A DNA stretch of 64,000 nt from Oceanobacillus jeddahensis (GTDB lineage Bacteria; Bacillota; Bacilli; Bacillales; Amphibacillaceae): positions 124,001-188,000 of the forward strand of contig NZ_CCDM010000005.1 in assembly GCF_000750635.1 (NCBI RefSeq). The letters run 5' to 3'. Each line of letters begins with the position of its first letter. The stretch's first letter is position 1. Shown piece after piece: positions 1-9,616 of the stretch. Both the position numbers and the translations under genes were made by a program. The notes under the pieces are model-generated. The model was not told the origin of the DNA. It did not search any database and saw only the letters and a program-made list of their open reading frames with translations.

Positions 1-87
1 TTTGAGTTCTTTAAAATCCGCAGTCATTTGTATGAAGAGGATTTGAATTCGGAGAAAGATAAGGAAAATAATGTTCAAAAAGAGTAA
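1..87 (+). CDS. C-terminal end of an unidentified protein (cut by window edge)
   Basis: An open frame runs from base 1 to a TAA at 85-87 and gives 28 residues. They begin FEFFKIRSHLYEEDL and end in a charged tail rich in E, K, D and N. This is too short to assign a family. A terminator follows 60 bases later, which supports this being a real gene end. Confidence 0.5.
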   Translation, partial: FEFFKIRSHLYEEDLNSEKDKENNVQKE

Positions 88-150
88 GTAACAGCTAGAT
101 AGATGGAGAGCTCAGGTGTGCAGCCTTTTATGTGAATTAAAATAAGATTA

Positions 151-197
151 AAAATGGCCCGTACTTCTGTGAAATGAGGAAGTACAGGCCATTTTTA
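151..197 (+). terminator. Rho-independent terminator of the upstream partial gene
   Basis: The arms AAAATGGCC and GTACTTC pair with GAAGTAC and GGCCATTTTT around a short loop, and the 3' arm ends in a T run. The A run on the other side could let it act in both directions. Confidence 0.75.
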
Positions 198-532
198 AAA
201 GTTCTAAAAATAAAGAGCCCTGTTTTACACGAGAACCCCCTCGACTCATATAAAATATGTACGATCATTTATCATAACTTTTTCGCTTATACCTTTTAAA
301 TTCTCAAAATGTTGTTTTGTGATAATATTAGGTGTGTCTACTGCTTCTTTTTTTAAGGTTTAATAGAATATGAATGGTTATTAAATAATAGGGCATTCTT
401 ATGGAAAGAGCTATTTTATTAAAATTTTGGTATGAAGATAAAAGCCATATCAAAAGCGGTTTACTTAGGAAAATAATGAATGCCCGTAATTAACATGATG
501 TTTCCACTGGTCAAATACCAAAAATTAAATTA

Positions 533-561
533 TTGACAGCGTTTTAATTTTATTATAAGGT
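533..561 (+). promoter_or_regulatory. Candidate glpFK promoter with overlapping cre-like site
   Basis: A perfect -35 TTGACA (533-538) lies 17 bases from TAAGGT (556-561). The 14-mer TGACAGCGTTTTAA at 534-547 differs from the CcpA cre consensus at two positions and overlaps the -35 box. Catabolite repression of glpFK is known in Bacillus; here it is inferred. A second TTGACA at 567-572 has no good -10 partner. Confidence 0.45.
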
Positions 562-594
562 ATTGATTGACAAGTTAAGGATTGTGTCGGAGAT

Positions 595-660
595 AAAGTT
601 CACACAGTAAATCGTTTTTTCATGAGAGAGGAGACGATTATATCTGTGTGGACTTTTTTT
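595..660 (+). terminator. Leader terminator upstream of glpF (likely GlpP antitermination target)
   Basis: AAAGTTCACACAG (595-607) pairs with CTGTGTGGACTTT (644-656) with one G-T wobble. An inner stem, AATCGT with ACGATT, extends the hairpin, and a T run follows. It sits about 220 bases before the glpF start, in the 5' leader. In Bacillus subtilis the glycerol-3-phosphate-activated protein GlpP reads through such a terminator ahead of glpFK. No glpP gene lies in this window, so its role is inferred from position. Confidence 0.7.
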
Positions 661-877
661 ATTTCTGAAACAGGATGTTCATAAGGTTGCTAATGTTCTC
701 GGTGGAGATAAAAACGCAGTACAAGGTTTTATTTTTGCAGGTAAACGCAGTAGTTACAAGATGCTGGAGGCTTTAGAAAATTGTTTCTAGACAGCAGCTT
801 TTTGAACATAAACTGAAAACTTCTTCATGCTTGTTGAAAATCAAAAGAAAATTCTATATAGAAGGGGGAGATAGAAC

Positions 878-1687
878 ATGTCTGAATTTTTAGCTGAGCT
901 AATTGGCACAATGATTCTTGTGATCCTGGGTGTCGGCGTTGTAGCCGGAGTAGAATTGAAAAAGTCTAAAGCAGAGGGCGCTGGATGGGTGCTGGTATCT
1001 TTAGCCTGGGGTTTGGCTGTGACGATGGGAGTTTACGCCTCAGGAAATGTATCAGATGCTCACTTAAATCCAGCAGTCACATTAGGATTTGCTTCCATCG
1101 GTGAATTTCCATGGGCTAAGGTTCCGGCATATATATCCGGTCAATTAATCGGGGCAGTCATTGGGGCCGTTATTGTTTTCTTTCAATATCTCCCACATTG
1201 GCGAGAAACCAAGGATAAAGCAGCAAAGCTCGGGGTATTTGCGACAGGTCCAGCTGTAAGGAGCTATCCAGCTAATTTAGTGAGTGAGATAATCGGAACG
1301 TTCGTACTGGTTATGGGCTTGTTATTTATCGGTGCAAACGAATTCACGGAAGGATTAAATCCAGCTATTGTTGGTTTATTGATCGTTGCTATCGGCATGT
1401 CCTTGGGAGGACCGACTGGCTATGCGATTAACCCGGCGAGAGACTTGGGCCCAAGAATTGCGCATGCTATTTTACCGATTATCGGCAAAGGTGATTCGGA
1501 TTGGCGCTATGCACTGATTCCGATTGCCGGTCCAATTATTGGTGGGGTATATGGTGCTATTTTCTACCATGCTTTTTTTGATGGCAGTATGGGCGCAGGA
1601 TTTTGGATTGTATCTGCTGTAGTACTAATCATACTGGCAGCAGCATTCATCAATGAGCAACATCGAGATAAGCATGCTATCTCATAA
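878..1687 (+). CDS. glpF: Glycerol uptake facilitator (aquaglyceroporin)
   Basis: A 269-residue polytopic membrane protein of the MIP family that lets glycerol cross the membrane by facilitated diffusion. The first pore motif is N64-P65-A66 and the second is N185-P186-A187 followed by R188-D189. The aspartate after the arginine is typical of glycerol-conducting members rather than water-only aquaporins. Six hydrophobic segments can be seen. The ATG follows a GAAGGGGGAG ribosome binding site. It is the first gene of a two-gene operon with glpK, behind a leader terminator that suggests glycerol-3-phosphate induction. Confidence 0.95.
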   Translation: MSEFLAELIGTMILVILGVGVVAGVELKKSKAEGAGWVLVSLAWGLAVTMGVYASGNVSDAHLNPAVTLGFASIGEFPWAKVPAYISGQLIGAVIGAVIVFFQYLPHWRETKDKAAKLGVFATGPAVRSYPANLVSEIIGTFVLVMGLLFIGANEFTEGLNPAIVGLLIVAIGMSLGGPTGYAINPARDLGPRIAHAILPIIGKGDSDWRYALIPIAGPIIGGVYGAIFYHAFFDGSMGAGFWIVSAVVLIILAAAFINEQHRDKHAIS

Positions 1688-1773
1688 ACAAGAATAGAAT
1701 ACAGGATTTTAGGGTATGCAATAAATGGAATAAAACACCTGAACTTTTGGAACGGGTGAATTTAAATGAATAA

Positions 1774-3291
<1,518 letters not shown>

Positions 3292-3394
3292 GATGCTAAG
3301 TGTACATTGCTTTTTCTCTATCCAGCACCCATATGTGAAAAAGATGATCAAATACAAATAAACAGTTGAAAAGTCATTTCAAAAAGAGTAGACT

Positions 3395-3717
3395 GAAAAC
3401 CAATAGTTAAACAGGCAATGAGAAGGAAAAGTAGATTGGGAAACGTTAAAAGAGAGCTTCTGCTGGTGGAAATGAGGCAGCACAACCCAATTGAACAATG
3501 ACCTTTGAGCTGCGCACTGAACTCCTGCGTGGATAGTAGGCTGCGACGAGAGGCACTCGTTACAACTGCAACTGTATAATCTGCCAGTTTAAAGTAAAGG
3601 CTGCCAGACGTACAGACGGAGGCAGACTGTGTGAGCAGTATGTGAACATTAGGTGGTAACACGGGAATACTCGTCCTAGGCTTTCTTTAGTATAGAAAGC
3701 TTAGGGCGTTTTTTTTA
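3395..3717 (+). promoter_or_regulatory. T-box riboswitch, methionine-specific, upstream of the metS pseudogene
   Basis: The T-box sequence AGGTGGTAACACGG is at 3651-3664. Its TGGT can pair with the acceptor end of uncharged tRNA-Met. Stem I shows the AGAGAG and CTGGTGGAAATGAGG distal elements. The specifier loop reads GAACAATGACC, placing a methionine ATG specifier at 3498-3500. The terminator stem is CGTCCTAGGCTTTC with GAAAGCTTAGGGCG, then a T run (3672-3717). Uncharged tRNA-Met should favour the antiterminator and switch on the downstream gene. The leader looks complete although the gene it serves is broken. Confidence 0.93.
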
Positions 3718-3778
3718 TTGCCTGAAATTCCTATTTCATAACTGTATCTATTAAATCATTTAGAAGGAGTGTCGGATA

Positions 3779-4707
3779 ATGGCTGTATTTATTGGAGGAG
3801 CATGGCCGATGGCCGTATGCAAATGGTTCCTTGCATTTAGGTCATATTGCAAGCTTATTGCCGGGAGATATTTTAGCAAGGTATTACCGGTTGAAGGGAG
3901 AAGAGGTTTTATATGTTTCGGGAAGTGATTGTAATGGCACACCTATTTCCATACGCGCAGCCCAGGAAGGAACAACCACCGAAGTAATTGCGGAAAAATA
4001 TCAACAGGAATTTGTAGAGATCTTCAAAAAGCTGGGGTTCTCCTATGATTATTACACAAGAACGGACAGCACTTTCCATCATCAGGCAGTACAGCAGATC
4101 TTTTTAGATTTACTTGAAAAAGGTTTTTTAGAAGAAAAATCAACAGAGCAGACATATTGTGAAAGAGATAAGCGTTTTTTGCCGGATCGTTTTGTCGAAG
4201 GACGATGTCCAGCCTGTGGAGCAAATGCAAGAGGGGACCAGTGTGACCACTGTTCGGCGGTTCTTGATCCGCTTGAGCTGAAGGGCAAAAAATGTAATCT
4301 TTGTGGAGAGAAGCCGGCAATCCGGGAGATAACACATTATTATTTTGCTTTTGATACCTTTTCAAAAGAATTAGAAGCTTATGTAGATGATGCTGCGGAT
4401 GATAAACGCTGGCGTGATAATGCCATTCAGTTTTCTAAACGATATCTTCGGGAAGGATTACGGGAAAGAGCGATTACGAGAGACCTTCTTAATGGAATTG
4501 ATGTCCCTGTGGAAGGATTTGAAGGAAAGAAAGTCTATGTCTGGCTGGAAGCTGTAGCGGGATATTTAACTGCGAGTCAGGCATGGGGAGAGAAGCATCA
4601 GCAAAGCATTGATGCATGGTGGAAACAAGACTCTTTCACCAAAGCGTATTATGTACATGGGAAAGATAATATTCCTTTCCATAGCATAATTTGGCCGGCG
4701 CTTTTAT
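3779..4707 (+). pseudogene. metS: metS (methionyl-tRNA synthetase) 5' part: frameshifted and interrupted
   Basis: From the ATG at 3779 (RBS GAAGGAG) the frame reads [10 protein letters not shown], the normal start of a class I MetRS. A tandem duplication of ATGGCCG (3802-3808 and 3809-3815) then shifts the frame by +1. Beyond it the other frame gives [15 protein letters not shown], with the HIGH-type motif HLGH, then zinc-knuckle cysteines and about 300 residues of synthetase. The frame ends at about 4707, where a TnpB element begins. The KMSKS-type loop is absent. The apparently intact T-box upstream suggests recent loss. A working MetRS must be elsewhere in the genome. Confidence 0.9.
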
Positions 4708-6132
4708 CAAAAAAAGGAGAGACAACTTCCTCTTCAAGCGCGAAGAGGTAAGGGGGAGATGAATCTCCTATGCATAAAAGATTGCTTTTGGGTGTTTCGA
4801 TTGTCCAATATTAAACCGAACAAATGTTCCAAAATCATCCTTCTTCTGATATAATAGACAGAAGGAGGTAAGAAGCCATGAAAGTAAAAAAAGCCTTTCG
4901 TTTTCGTATCTATCCGAACAAAAAACAAATCACCTTCATCCATAAGACAATGGGCTGTGCCCGCTTTGTCTACAACTATTTTACAGGAAAACAAAAAGAA
5001 AAAGACCACTATTGGCATACGGTGAATGAAATGGTACAAAACGGACAGCTCCTTCAACATAATTGGAAGGGCGAATTTTTCAATAAAAATAAGGCAATCA
5101 AAGCAGTTCGGGAATTAAAGAAGACCTATCCTTTCCTAAAAGAAGTCGATAGTATTGCCCTTCAAAAAGCGGTGGAAAATTTGAATGATTCCTATACGCG
5201 CTATTATAAGAAGCAGAATAAGGCACCTCGTTTTAAATCAAAAAAGAATCCTGTTCAATTGTATACCACGAAACATGTCAATGGAAATATTGCTGTATTG
5301 GATCAACATATCAAACTGCCTAAGCTCGGATTGGTTCGTTTTGCCAAAAGTCGGGAAGTGGAAGGACGTATTATCAATGCAACAATCCGGCGCAATCCTT
5401 CAGGCAAGTACTTTGTTTCGATTGTAGCGGAAACGGAAGTTGAATACGATGAAAAGACAGGTTCCTTTGTAGGCATCGATGTCGGGTTAACCGATTTTGC
5501 AACCCTTTCTGATGGAACGGTGTATGAAAATCCAAGATTTTTCCGGAAATTAGAAGAAAAATTAGCAAAAGCGCAAGTGATTCTGTCCAGAAGACAGGCA
5601 GGCTCAGCAAATTGGCAGAAACAAAAACGAAAAGTAGCCCGGCTTCACGAAAAAATTGCTAATAAAAGAAAAGACATGTTGGATAAAATCTCCACCGAGA
5701 TAATCAAAAACCACGATATCATCGGAATAGAAGATTTGTCTGTAAAAAACATGTTAAAAAATCGAAATCTTGCAAAATCAATTAACGATGTATCTTGGTC
5801 AACGTTCCGAACAATGCTGGAATATAAAGCGGCCTGGTATGGAAAGCAGGTTGTTACGGTCGCTAAAAATTATCCATCCAGTCAGCTGTGTTCCAATTGT
5901 GGACACCAAAACCAAGACGTTAAAAATCTTGCTTTGCGTGCATGGACATGTGATATCTGTCAATGCCATCACCAAAGAGATAGGAACGCAAGTATCAATC
6001 TTCGTAAGGAAGCATTGCGATTAACCGCAGGAACTGCGGGGATAGCCTAATCCATAACTGACCGGTAGGTTGGTGTTCATAGGAATCTCCCACTTCAAGC
6101 ACCTTGAAGGTTGATAAGTGGGGGTAGTTCAA
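4708..6132 (+). mobile_element. IS200/IS605-type TnpB-only element inserted in metS
   Basis: The element starts just after TTTAT (4703-4707), a plausible target/TAM sequence. It ends near 6132, where metS coding sequence resumes. The left end has the hairpin CCTCTTC/GAAGAGG (4729-4748). The right end has nested hairpins CTTCAAG/CTTGAAG (6093-6109) and CCCACTT/AAGTGGG (6089-6122). There are no terminal inverted repeats or target duplication, as expected for this class. No tnpA Y1 transposase is present, so movement would need TnpA from elsewhere. The exact right boundary is uncertain by a few bases. Confidence 0.85.
4878..6050 (+). CDS. tnpB: TnpB, RNA-guided RuvC-like nuclease of an IS605-type element
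   Basis: A 390-residue OrfB/TnpB protein. The N-terminal domain begins [13 protein letters not shown]. RuvC-I has the catalytic aspartate in [13 protein letters not shown], RuvC-II the glutamate in [12 protein letters not shown], and RuvC-III the aspartate in [11 protein letters not shown] zinc ribbon (CSNCG, then CDIC) lies between the last two. All catalytic residues are intact, so the protein may be active. TnpB proteins cut DNA guided by an RNA transcribed from the element's right end, next to a TAM. The RBS AGAAGGAGG lies close to the ATG. The gene lies in the same direction as metS and so may be read from the T-box transcript as well as its own promoter. Confidence 0.93.
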   Translation: MKVKKAFRFRIYPNKKQITFIHKTMGCARFVYNYFTGKQKEKDHYWHTVNEMVQNGQLLQHNWKGEFFNKNKAIKAVRELKKTYPFLKEVDSIALQKAVENLNDSYTRYYKKQNKAPRFKSKKNPVQLYTTKHVNGNIAVLDQHIKLPKLGLVRFAKSREVEGRIINATIRRNPSGKYFVSIVAETEVEYDEKTGSFVGIDVGLTDFATLSDGTVYENPRFFRKLEEKLAKAQVILSRRQAGSANWQKQKRKVARLHEKIANKRKDMLDKISTEIIKNHDIIGIEDLSVKNMLKNRNLAKSINDVSWSTFRTMLEYKAAWYGKQVVTVAKNYPSSQLCSNCGHQNQDVKNLALRAWTCDICQCHHQRDRNASINLRKEALRLTAGTAGIA

Positions 6133-6148
6133 ACGGGAAGCCAATAAA
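6000..6148 (+). ncRNA. Predicted omega RNA (TnpB guide RNA), approximate limits
   Basis: In this family the guide RNA scaffold covers the end of tnpB and the right end, followed by a guide of about 16 bases taken from the flank. Here the 3' end of tnpB is followed by a structured stretch with hairpins at 6089-6122. The sequence just past the right end, from about 6131, would be the guide and is metS coding sequence. The limits are inferred by analogy with characterised TnpB elements; only the hairpins are seen directly. Confidence 0.45.
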
Positions 6149-6442
6149 TATTTTGACTTTCAGGCGCTTTGGAAGCAGGTGAAAGAAAATCCGGCAGAAG
6201 CTGACAAGACATTAGCAACCTGTGTATATATAATTGTAAATACTGCGCAGCTGCTTCATCCATTTTTGCCTTATTCTACGAAGCGGGTTCAGGAGATGCT
6301 GAGGATTAAGGAATTGAAATGGGAAGAAATCATTGAACTTCCTGAACAGGTTGAGAAAGTTTCTCCGCTATTTGAAAGAATTGATAAAGGGAGGATTGAA
6401 GAGGAGGAGCAGAAGCTGGTACGACAATCTGGTTTGAATTAA
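6133..6442 (+). pseudogene. metS: metS 3' remnant (C-terminal anticodon-binding part)
   Basis: From about 6133 the frame reads GKPINI in one phase and, in the synthetase phase starting at 6140, ANKYFDFQALWKQV and then AQLLHPFLPYSTKRVQEML, ending at TAA 6440-6442. This is the helical anticodon-binding domain of a MetRS. With the 5' part it totals about 408 residues, while related enzymes have roughly 540. So about 130 residues, including the KMSKS loop, are missing at the TnpB insertion. An ATG at 6179 is internal and not a real start. Confidence 0.85.
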
Positions 6443-6460
6443 ATGAATCATCCATTGTTA

Positions 6461-6493
6461 AAAGATCTTGAAAATTATTCAAGGTCTTTTTTT
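6461..6493 (+). terminator. Terminator of the metS transcription unit
   Basis: AGATCTTGAA pairs with TTCAAGGTCT around a 5-base loop and is followed by a run of seven T. A near-copy lies at 8620-8653, part of a duplicated block. Confidence 0.85.
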
Positions 6494-6531
6494 GAAGAAA
6501 TAAAAAGTATAAAAATAATGTTTTAATGTTG

Positions 6532-6559
6532 TGTATATCGTGAATATAGTGTATATACA
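6532..6559 (+). promoter_or_regulatory. AT-rich palindromic operator, copy 1 (putative YtrA-type GntR site)
   Basis: TGTATAT (6532-6538) and ATATACA (6553-6559) form an inverted repeat with a 14-base spacer, about 33 bases before the first ABC ATPase. Related palindromes precede the transcription units at 8733, 9683 and 11725. The GntR gene at 9683 is the natural candidate regulator. Confidence 0.55.
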
Positions 6560-6591
6560 ATATTTTATATTGGTCAAAAAGGAGTGTAATA

Positions 6592-7449
6592 ATGTCTAAT
6601 TTATTGGAAGTAAGAAATGTCAGTAAATCCTTTGGAAAAGAAGAATTTGTTTTGAATAATATCAGTTTGGATGTACCTGAGGGATCAATTGTAGGATTTA
6701 TTGGTGATAATGGTTCTGGGAAATCAACTACATTTAAGTCTATTCTTGAGCTGATTAGAAAGGATAGTGGCCAAGTCCGAATTTTGGGAAAAGAGAGTTT
6801 AAAAAAACATGTTGAACTGAAAGAACAAATAGGAGTCGTGTTTGATGCAATGAATTTACCGGCTAACCTCACTATTAAACAATTAAATAAAGTATTTATA
6901 AATATGTTTGATAATTGGAATCAGGAAAGTTTTGAACGATTATTACAATCATTTAATCTGCCCTTAAATAAAAAAGTTGAGGAGTTTTCTCGTGGAATGT
7001 CAATGAAATTATCGGTGGCAGTAGCTTTATCTCACAATGCATTATTATTATTGCTGGATGAAGCTACTGGAGGGCTTGATCCATCATCCCGGGAAGCGCT
7101 TCTTGATGAGTTGAAGGGATTTGTTGATCAAAATAAAGGGGGAATTTTATTATCGTCGCATATTACGAGTGATGTAGAGAAAATAGCAGACCAGCTTGTT
7201 TTTATCAAAGATGGAGAAATTATATTAAATGTTGAGAAAGAAACGATGCTGAGGGAATATGGTGTCGTCGAGGTGGATAAGGAGCAGCTGGCTTCTCTGG
7301 AATCAGATATGATTGTCGCTAAAAGAATAATGGGGGAGTTTATCAATGTACTTATTTCTAATAAAGATAAACTTCCGTACGGTATAAAAGAAAGGGAATT
7401 TTCATTTGAAGAAATAAGCGTTTTACTTACAAGGAGTGATAAAGAATGA
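6592..7449 (+). CDS. ABC transporter ATP-binding protein (YtrB-like), first of three in the island
   Basis: 285 residues. Walker A is GDNGSGKST (38-46). The signature is the degenerate FSRGM (130-134) and Walker B is LLLLLDEAT with D154 and E155. Short ATPases with LSKGM/FSRGM signatures are typical of the Ytr and bacitracin-type export systems controlled by GntR or other one-component regulators. The stop overlaps the start of the permease at 7446 by 4 bases (ATGA), so the two are translationally coupled. A palindromic operator lies just upstream. The substrate is unknown; peptide antibiotic or lipid-cycle intermediate export is inferred from relatives. Confidence 0.88.
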   Translation: MSNLLEVRNVSKSFGKEEFVLNNISLDVPEGSIVGFIGDNGSGKSTTFKSILELIRKDSGQVRILGKESLKKHVELKEQIGVVFDAMNLPANLTIKQLNKVFINMFDNWNQESFERLLQSFNLPLNKKVEEFSRGMSMKLSVAVALSHNALLLLLDEATGGLDPSSREALLDELKGFVDQNKGGILLSSHITSDVEKIADQLVFIKDGEIILNVEKETMLREYGVVEVDKEQLASLESDMIVAKRIMGEFINVLISNKDKLPYGIKEREFSFEEISVLLTRSDKE

Positions 7450-8105
7450 GCGCATTACTGCTGACAAACTATTACTTAGTTTATAAAAGTCTATGGATGT
7501 ATATTTTGATAGCTTTAGGGGCTGCAGGTATTATTTTAGGATTCGGCGGAGATGCCATGCATCAATTTATTCCTTTGCTGACTATGCTCCTTATTGCTAT
7601 GCCGGCATTGGAGGTAATCAAACAGGAGGGGAAATCAGGGTATGATAAATTTGTGATTACCTTTCCAATCAGACGCAGTCAAGTTGTACGAAGTCACTAT
7701 CTATTTTATTTCCTCGTTATTTTATTGGGAGCTTTATTAATTACCGGGATTTTTACTGGGTATAGCCTGTTGACTGAAGCAAGCTTTGGAGAAACAGGGG
7801 TACAAATTGGACTAGCTGTTTGTCTCATTTTTGTGATGGGTTCCTTTGTTTACCCATTACTTTATCTTTTAGGACCTGAAAAGTCAGACGGTATATTAAT
7901 TATAGCAGCAGGAATAGCACTTGTTTCAAGTTTTGGTATAGAAAAATTATTAGTAAGTCTTATTTCTAAACAAACAACGATAGTGAATTTTGAATATATA
8001 GACACGAATGTTCTATTCATTTCAGGTGCGTTGTTTATCGGGATAATTCTATTTATCTTATCCTTTTTCTTCTCTGTTGCTATTTATAGTCGTAAAGAAT
8101 TTTAA
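7446..8105 (+). CDS. ABC-2 type permease partner of the 6592 ATPase
   Basis: 219 residues with about six hydrophobic segments and the cytoplasmic motif DKFVITFPIRRSQVVRSHY. Such a 'pathway' sequence (here FPIRRSQVV, in paralogs LPYTRTQII or LPYTRKEIV) recurs in all four permeases of the island and marks the ABC2_membrane_5-like family. Its start overlaps the ATPase stop. It probably forms the membrane channel with the 6592 product. Confidence 0.8.
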   Translation: MSALLLTNYYLVYKSLWMYILIALGAAGIILGFGGDAMHQFIPLLTMLLIAMPALEVIKQEGKSGYDKFVITFPIRRSQVVRSHYLFYFLVILLGALLITGIFTGYSLLTEASFGETGVQIGLAVCLIFVMGSFVYPLLYLLGPEKSDGILIIAAGIALVSSFGIEKLLVSLISKQTTIVNFEYIDTNVLFISGALFIGIILFILSFFFSVAIYSRKEF

Positions 8106-8140
8106 AATCACACTTAGAACAAAGAAAGGAAGTAAATCAA

Positions 8141-8416
8141 ATGAGTAGAAAACAAGGTTCTATAATAAAAGATGTTATAACAGATATTTTGCTAATAGGG
8201 GCGGTGAATATTGTATTTATAATCATTGACTTCTCTGGATGGGATTGGAATATAAGAGGTGGAGAGAACTATGAACTGTTTGGAATTCCTCTTCAGGATT
8301 TCTTTACAAATGTTTTTGCGCCTTACGATATCTGGGTATTTAATTTTGTATTGGTGTCTATGATTGTGGTCTACGTAATAGCAATTATTTATCGAGCGAT
8401 TCGGAGGAACATTTAG
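8141..8416 (+). CDS. Small two-helix membrane protein, paralog 1
   Basis: 91 residues with two predicted membrane helices separated by an extra-membrane loop of about 35 residues, and a basic C-terminus (RAIRRN). Helix 1 ends in IIIDFSGWDWNIRGG and helix 2 begins near VFNFVLVSMIVV. It shares the D-x-x-G-W-x-x-N-x-R and F-N-F motifs with the genes at 8733 and 11725 and, more weakly, 9081. The RBS is AAAGGAAG. It follows the permease by 35 bases in the same direction and is likely cotranscribed. I know no named family; a role as accessory, sensor or immunity subunit is speculation. Confidence 0.75.
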   Translation: MSRKQGSIIKDVITDILLIGAVNIVFIIIDFSGWDWNIRGGENYELFGIPLQDFFTNVFAPYDIWVFNFVLVSMIVVYVIAIIYRAIRRNI

Positions 8417-8443
8417 AGCATAAAGGTATGAAATATAAAATTG

Positions 8444-8471
8444 AAGGCTGGGTTAATATCCTGGTCTTTTT
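8444..8471 (+). terminator. Probable terminator after paralog 1
   Basis: GGCTGGG and CCTGGTC form a short stem with several G-T pairs around TTAATAT, followed by TTTTT. The end reads CTTTTTGAAC, the same 10 bases as the tip of the inverted-repeat element at 62639-62783. Confidence 0.45.
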
Positions 8472-8564
8472 GAACATCCTCTTTAAGTGAGTGAATTTTT
8501 GAAGTTGAGATATACACTATTTATGTTCGAATTTTACTGATTTATAATACTTCTATCTCAGCCT

Positions 8565-8619
8565 CGATTGGAAGCTGGTAGAGCAATCTGCTTTCGATGA
8601 AATGACTTAACTGTTATTA
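8565..8619 (+). pseudogene. Relic copy of the metS 3' end
   Basis: GAAGCTGGTAGAGCAATCTG at about 8572 aligns with GAAGCTGGTACGACAATCTG at the end of metS (6412-6431). The similarity continues through the metS terminator (copy at 8620-8653) into the operator region. It has no coding role now. It records a duplication of the block that joins the metS tail to the ABC promoter. Confidence 0.6.
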
Positions 8620-8653
8620 AAAGATCTTGAAAATCGTTCAAGGTCTTTTTTTT
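8620..8653 (+). terminator. Second copy of the metS terminator
   Basis: AGATCTTGAA pairs with TTCAAGGTCT and a run of eight or more T follows. Nearly identical to 6461-6493 and in the same relative place before an operator. Confidence 0.75.
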
Positions 8654-8685
8654 GGTTGAAAAAAATATAAAAAGATGGTTTAATA

Positions 8686-8715
8686 TGTATATATTGTTTA
8701 TATAGTATATATACA
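8686..8715 (+). promoter_or_regulatory. AT-rich palindromic operator, copy 2
   Basis: TGTATAT (8686-8692) and ATATACA (8709-8715) with a 16-base spacer, directly before the RBS of the small protein at 8733. Same design as the sites at 6532 and 11652. Confidence 0.55.
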
Positions 8716-8732
8716 CTATTGGGAGGTTTGTT

Positions 8733-9029
8733 ATGAGGTATGCTTCAAAGTATCGCGCATGGAAAGCTTGGCTGAGCACTGCATGCGTGTTAATAGTAGT
8801 GCAAGTCCTGCTTGTTATTTTTGACAGGATAGGCTGGAGTCCGAATCTGCGTGATGATAATTCCCTGTTGATGCGAATCAGGGATAGTGTCATGGAGTCA
8901 ACATGGTTCAATGACTTTTTCCACTTTCACACATCTGATATTTTTAATTTTATTACTCTTCTTAGCGTGGTTATCATTGTGTTGCAAACGATTTTTTTGC
9001 TATTTTCAAATGTTTTCAAAAGAGACTGA
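8733..9029 (+). CDS. Small two-helix membrane protein, paralog 2
   Basis: 98 residues. Helix 1 ends in VIFDRIGWSPNLRDD, the loop ends in FFHFHTSDIFNFIT, and helix 2 runs through LLSVVIIVLQTIFLLF to a basic end (KRD). The layout and motifs match the paralogs at 8141 and 11725. The RBS GGGAGG is well placed. It has its own operator-type palindrome and opens a two-gene unit with 9081. Confidence 0.75.
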   Translation: MRYASKYRAWKAWLSTACVLIVVQVLLVIFDRIGWSPNLRDDNSLLMRIRDSVMESTWFNDFFHFHTSDIFNFITLLSVVIIVLQTIFLLFSNVFKRD

Positions 9030-9080
9030 TCCATCAGTTATTCTAAACCTGACTATCTACCAAAATGGAGGAGGAAGCGG

Positions 9081-9335
9081 ATGAAAGCGTGGTTAATTCA
9101 GATTGGATTTTTTATAATTCTCAATTTAATATTGATAATTATTGATGCTACACCTGTTGTTACAGAATTTGAACTCGGTAAATTTGGAAATGAAATGCTA
9201 CGGAAAGAGATTTTTACGAAATGGTTTAATTTTTACGAAACATCATTTTTTAATGTAGTTTTACTGTTTGCAACCATTCATATAATATTATTTCCTTTTT
9301 ACCAAGTTATCTTTAAAGTTCGAAAGGATAAATAA
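9081..9335 (+). CDS. Small two-helix membrane protein, paralog 3 (divergent)
   Basis: 84 residues: helix 1 (FFIILNLILIIIDA), a loop ending in WFNFYETSFFNVVLL, helix 2, then a basic tail KVRKDK. It keeps the D after helix 1 and the F-N motif but has lost the G-W-x-x-N-x-R stretch. The RBS GGAGGAGG is strong. It follows paralog 2 by 51 bases and is likely cotranscribed. Confidence 0.72.
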   Translation: MKAWLIQIGFFIILNLILIIIDATPVVTEFELGKFGNEMLRKEIFTKWFNFYETSFFNVVLLFATIHIILFPFYQVIFKVRKDK

Positions 9336-9464
9336 GTATCTGTTTGGGCTTTTTTATAAGGAAATTTGCTGGTAAGGTGCATAAGATGTATATGAATTTT
9401 ATTCAAACCAATCATTAAGAATGGTTAAAACCAGATGGTAAATGAATGATGAATGTCTAAAATA

Positions 9465-9572
9465 ATGAAAAGAATATCAAATATAAAATTTGGAAGATTT
9501 TTCATCGCTTTCATTCTGTTTTATTTCCTCTTTATAACTTTAATAATTCTAATTATAGTATGCAGACGATAA
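9465..9572 (+). CDS. Possible 35-residue single-helix membrane peptide
   Basis: ATG at 9465 to TAA at 9570-9572 gives MKRISNIKFGRFF followed by a hydrophobic helix rich in I, L and F and the ending VCRR. The composition fits a one-helix membrane peptide with the N- and C-terminal basic residues flanking the helix. No convincing RBS precedes it, so it may be chance in AT-rich DNA. It lies in the 347-base gap between 9335 and 9683, which otherwise shows only the GntR promoter. Confidence 0.25.
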   Translation: MKRISNIKFGRFFIAFILFYFLFITLIILIIVCRR

Positions 9573-9616
9573 TTCCTTTTTTCCTTCTCAACTCGATCCG
9601 ATATTTTTATTTTAGC

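Noticed and set aside
4734..5060. Minus-strand frame over the start of tnpB
   Set aside because: Antisense shadow of the TnpB gene, with no RBS or family features.
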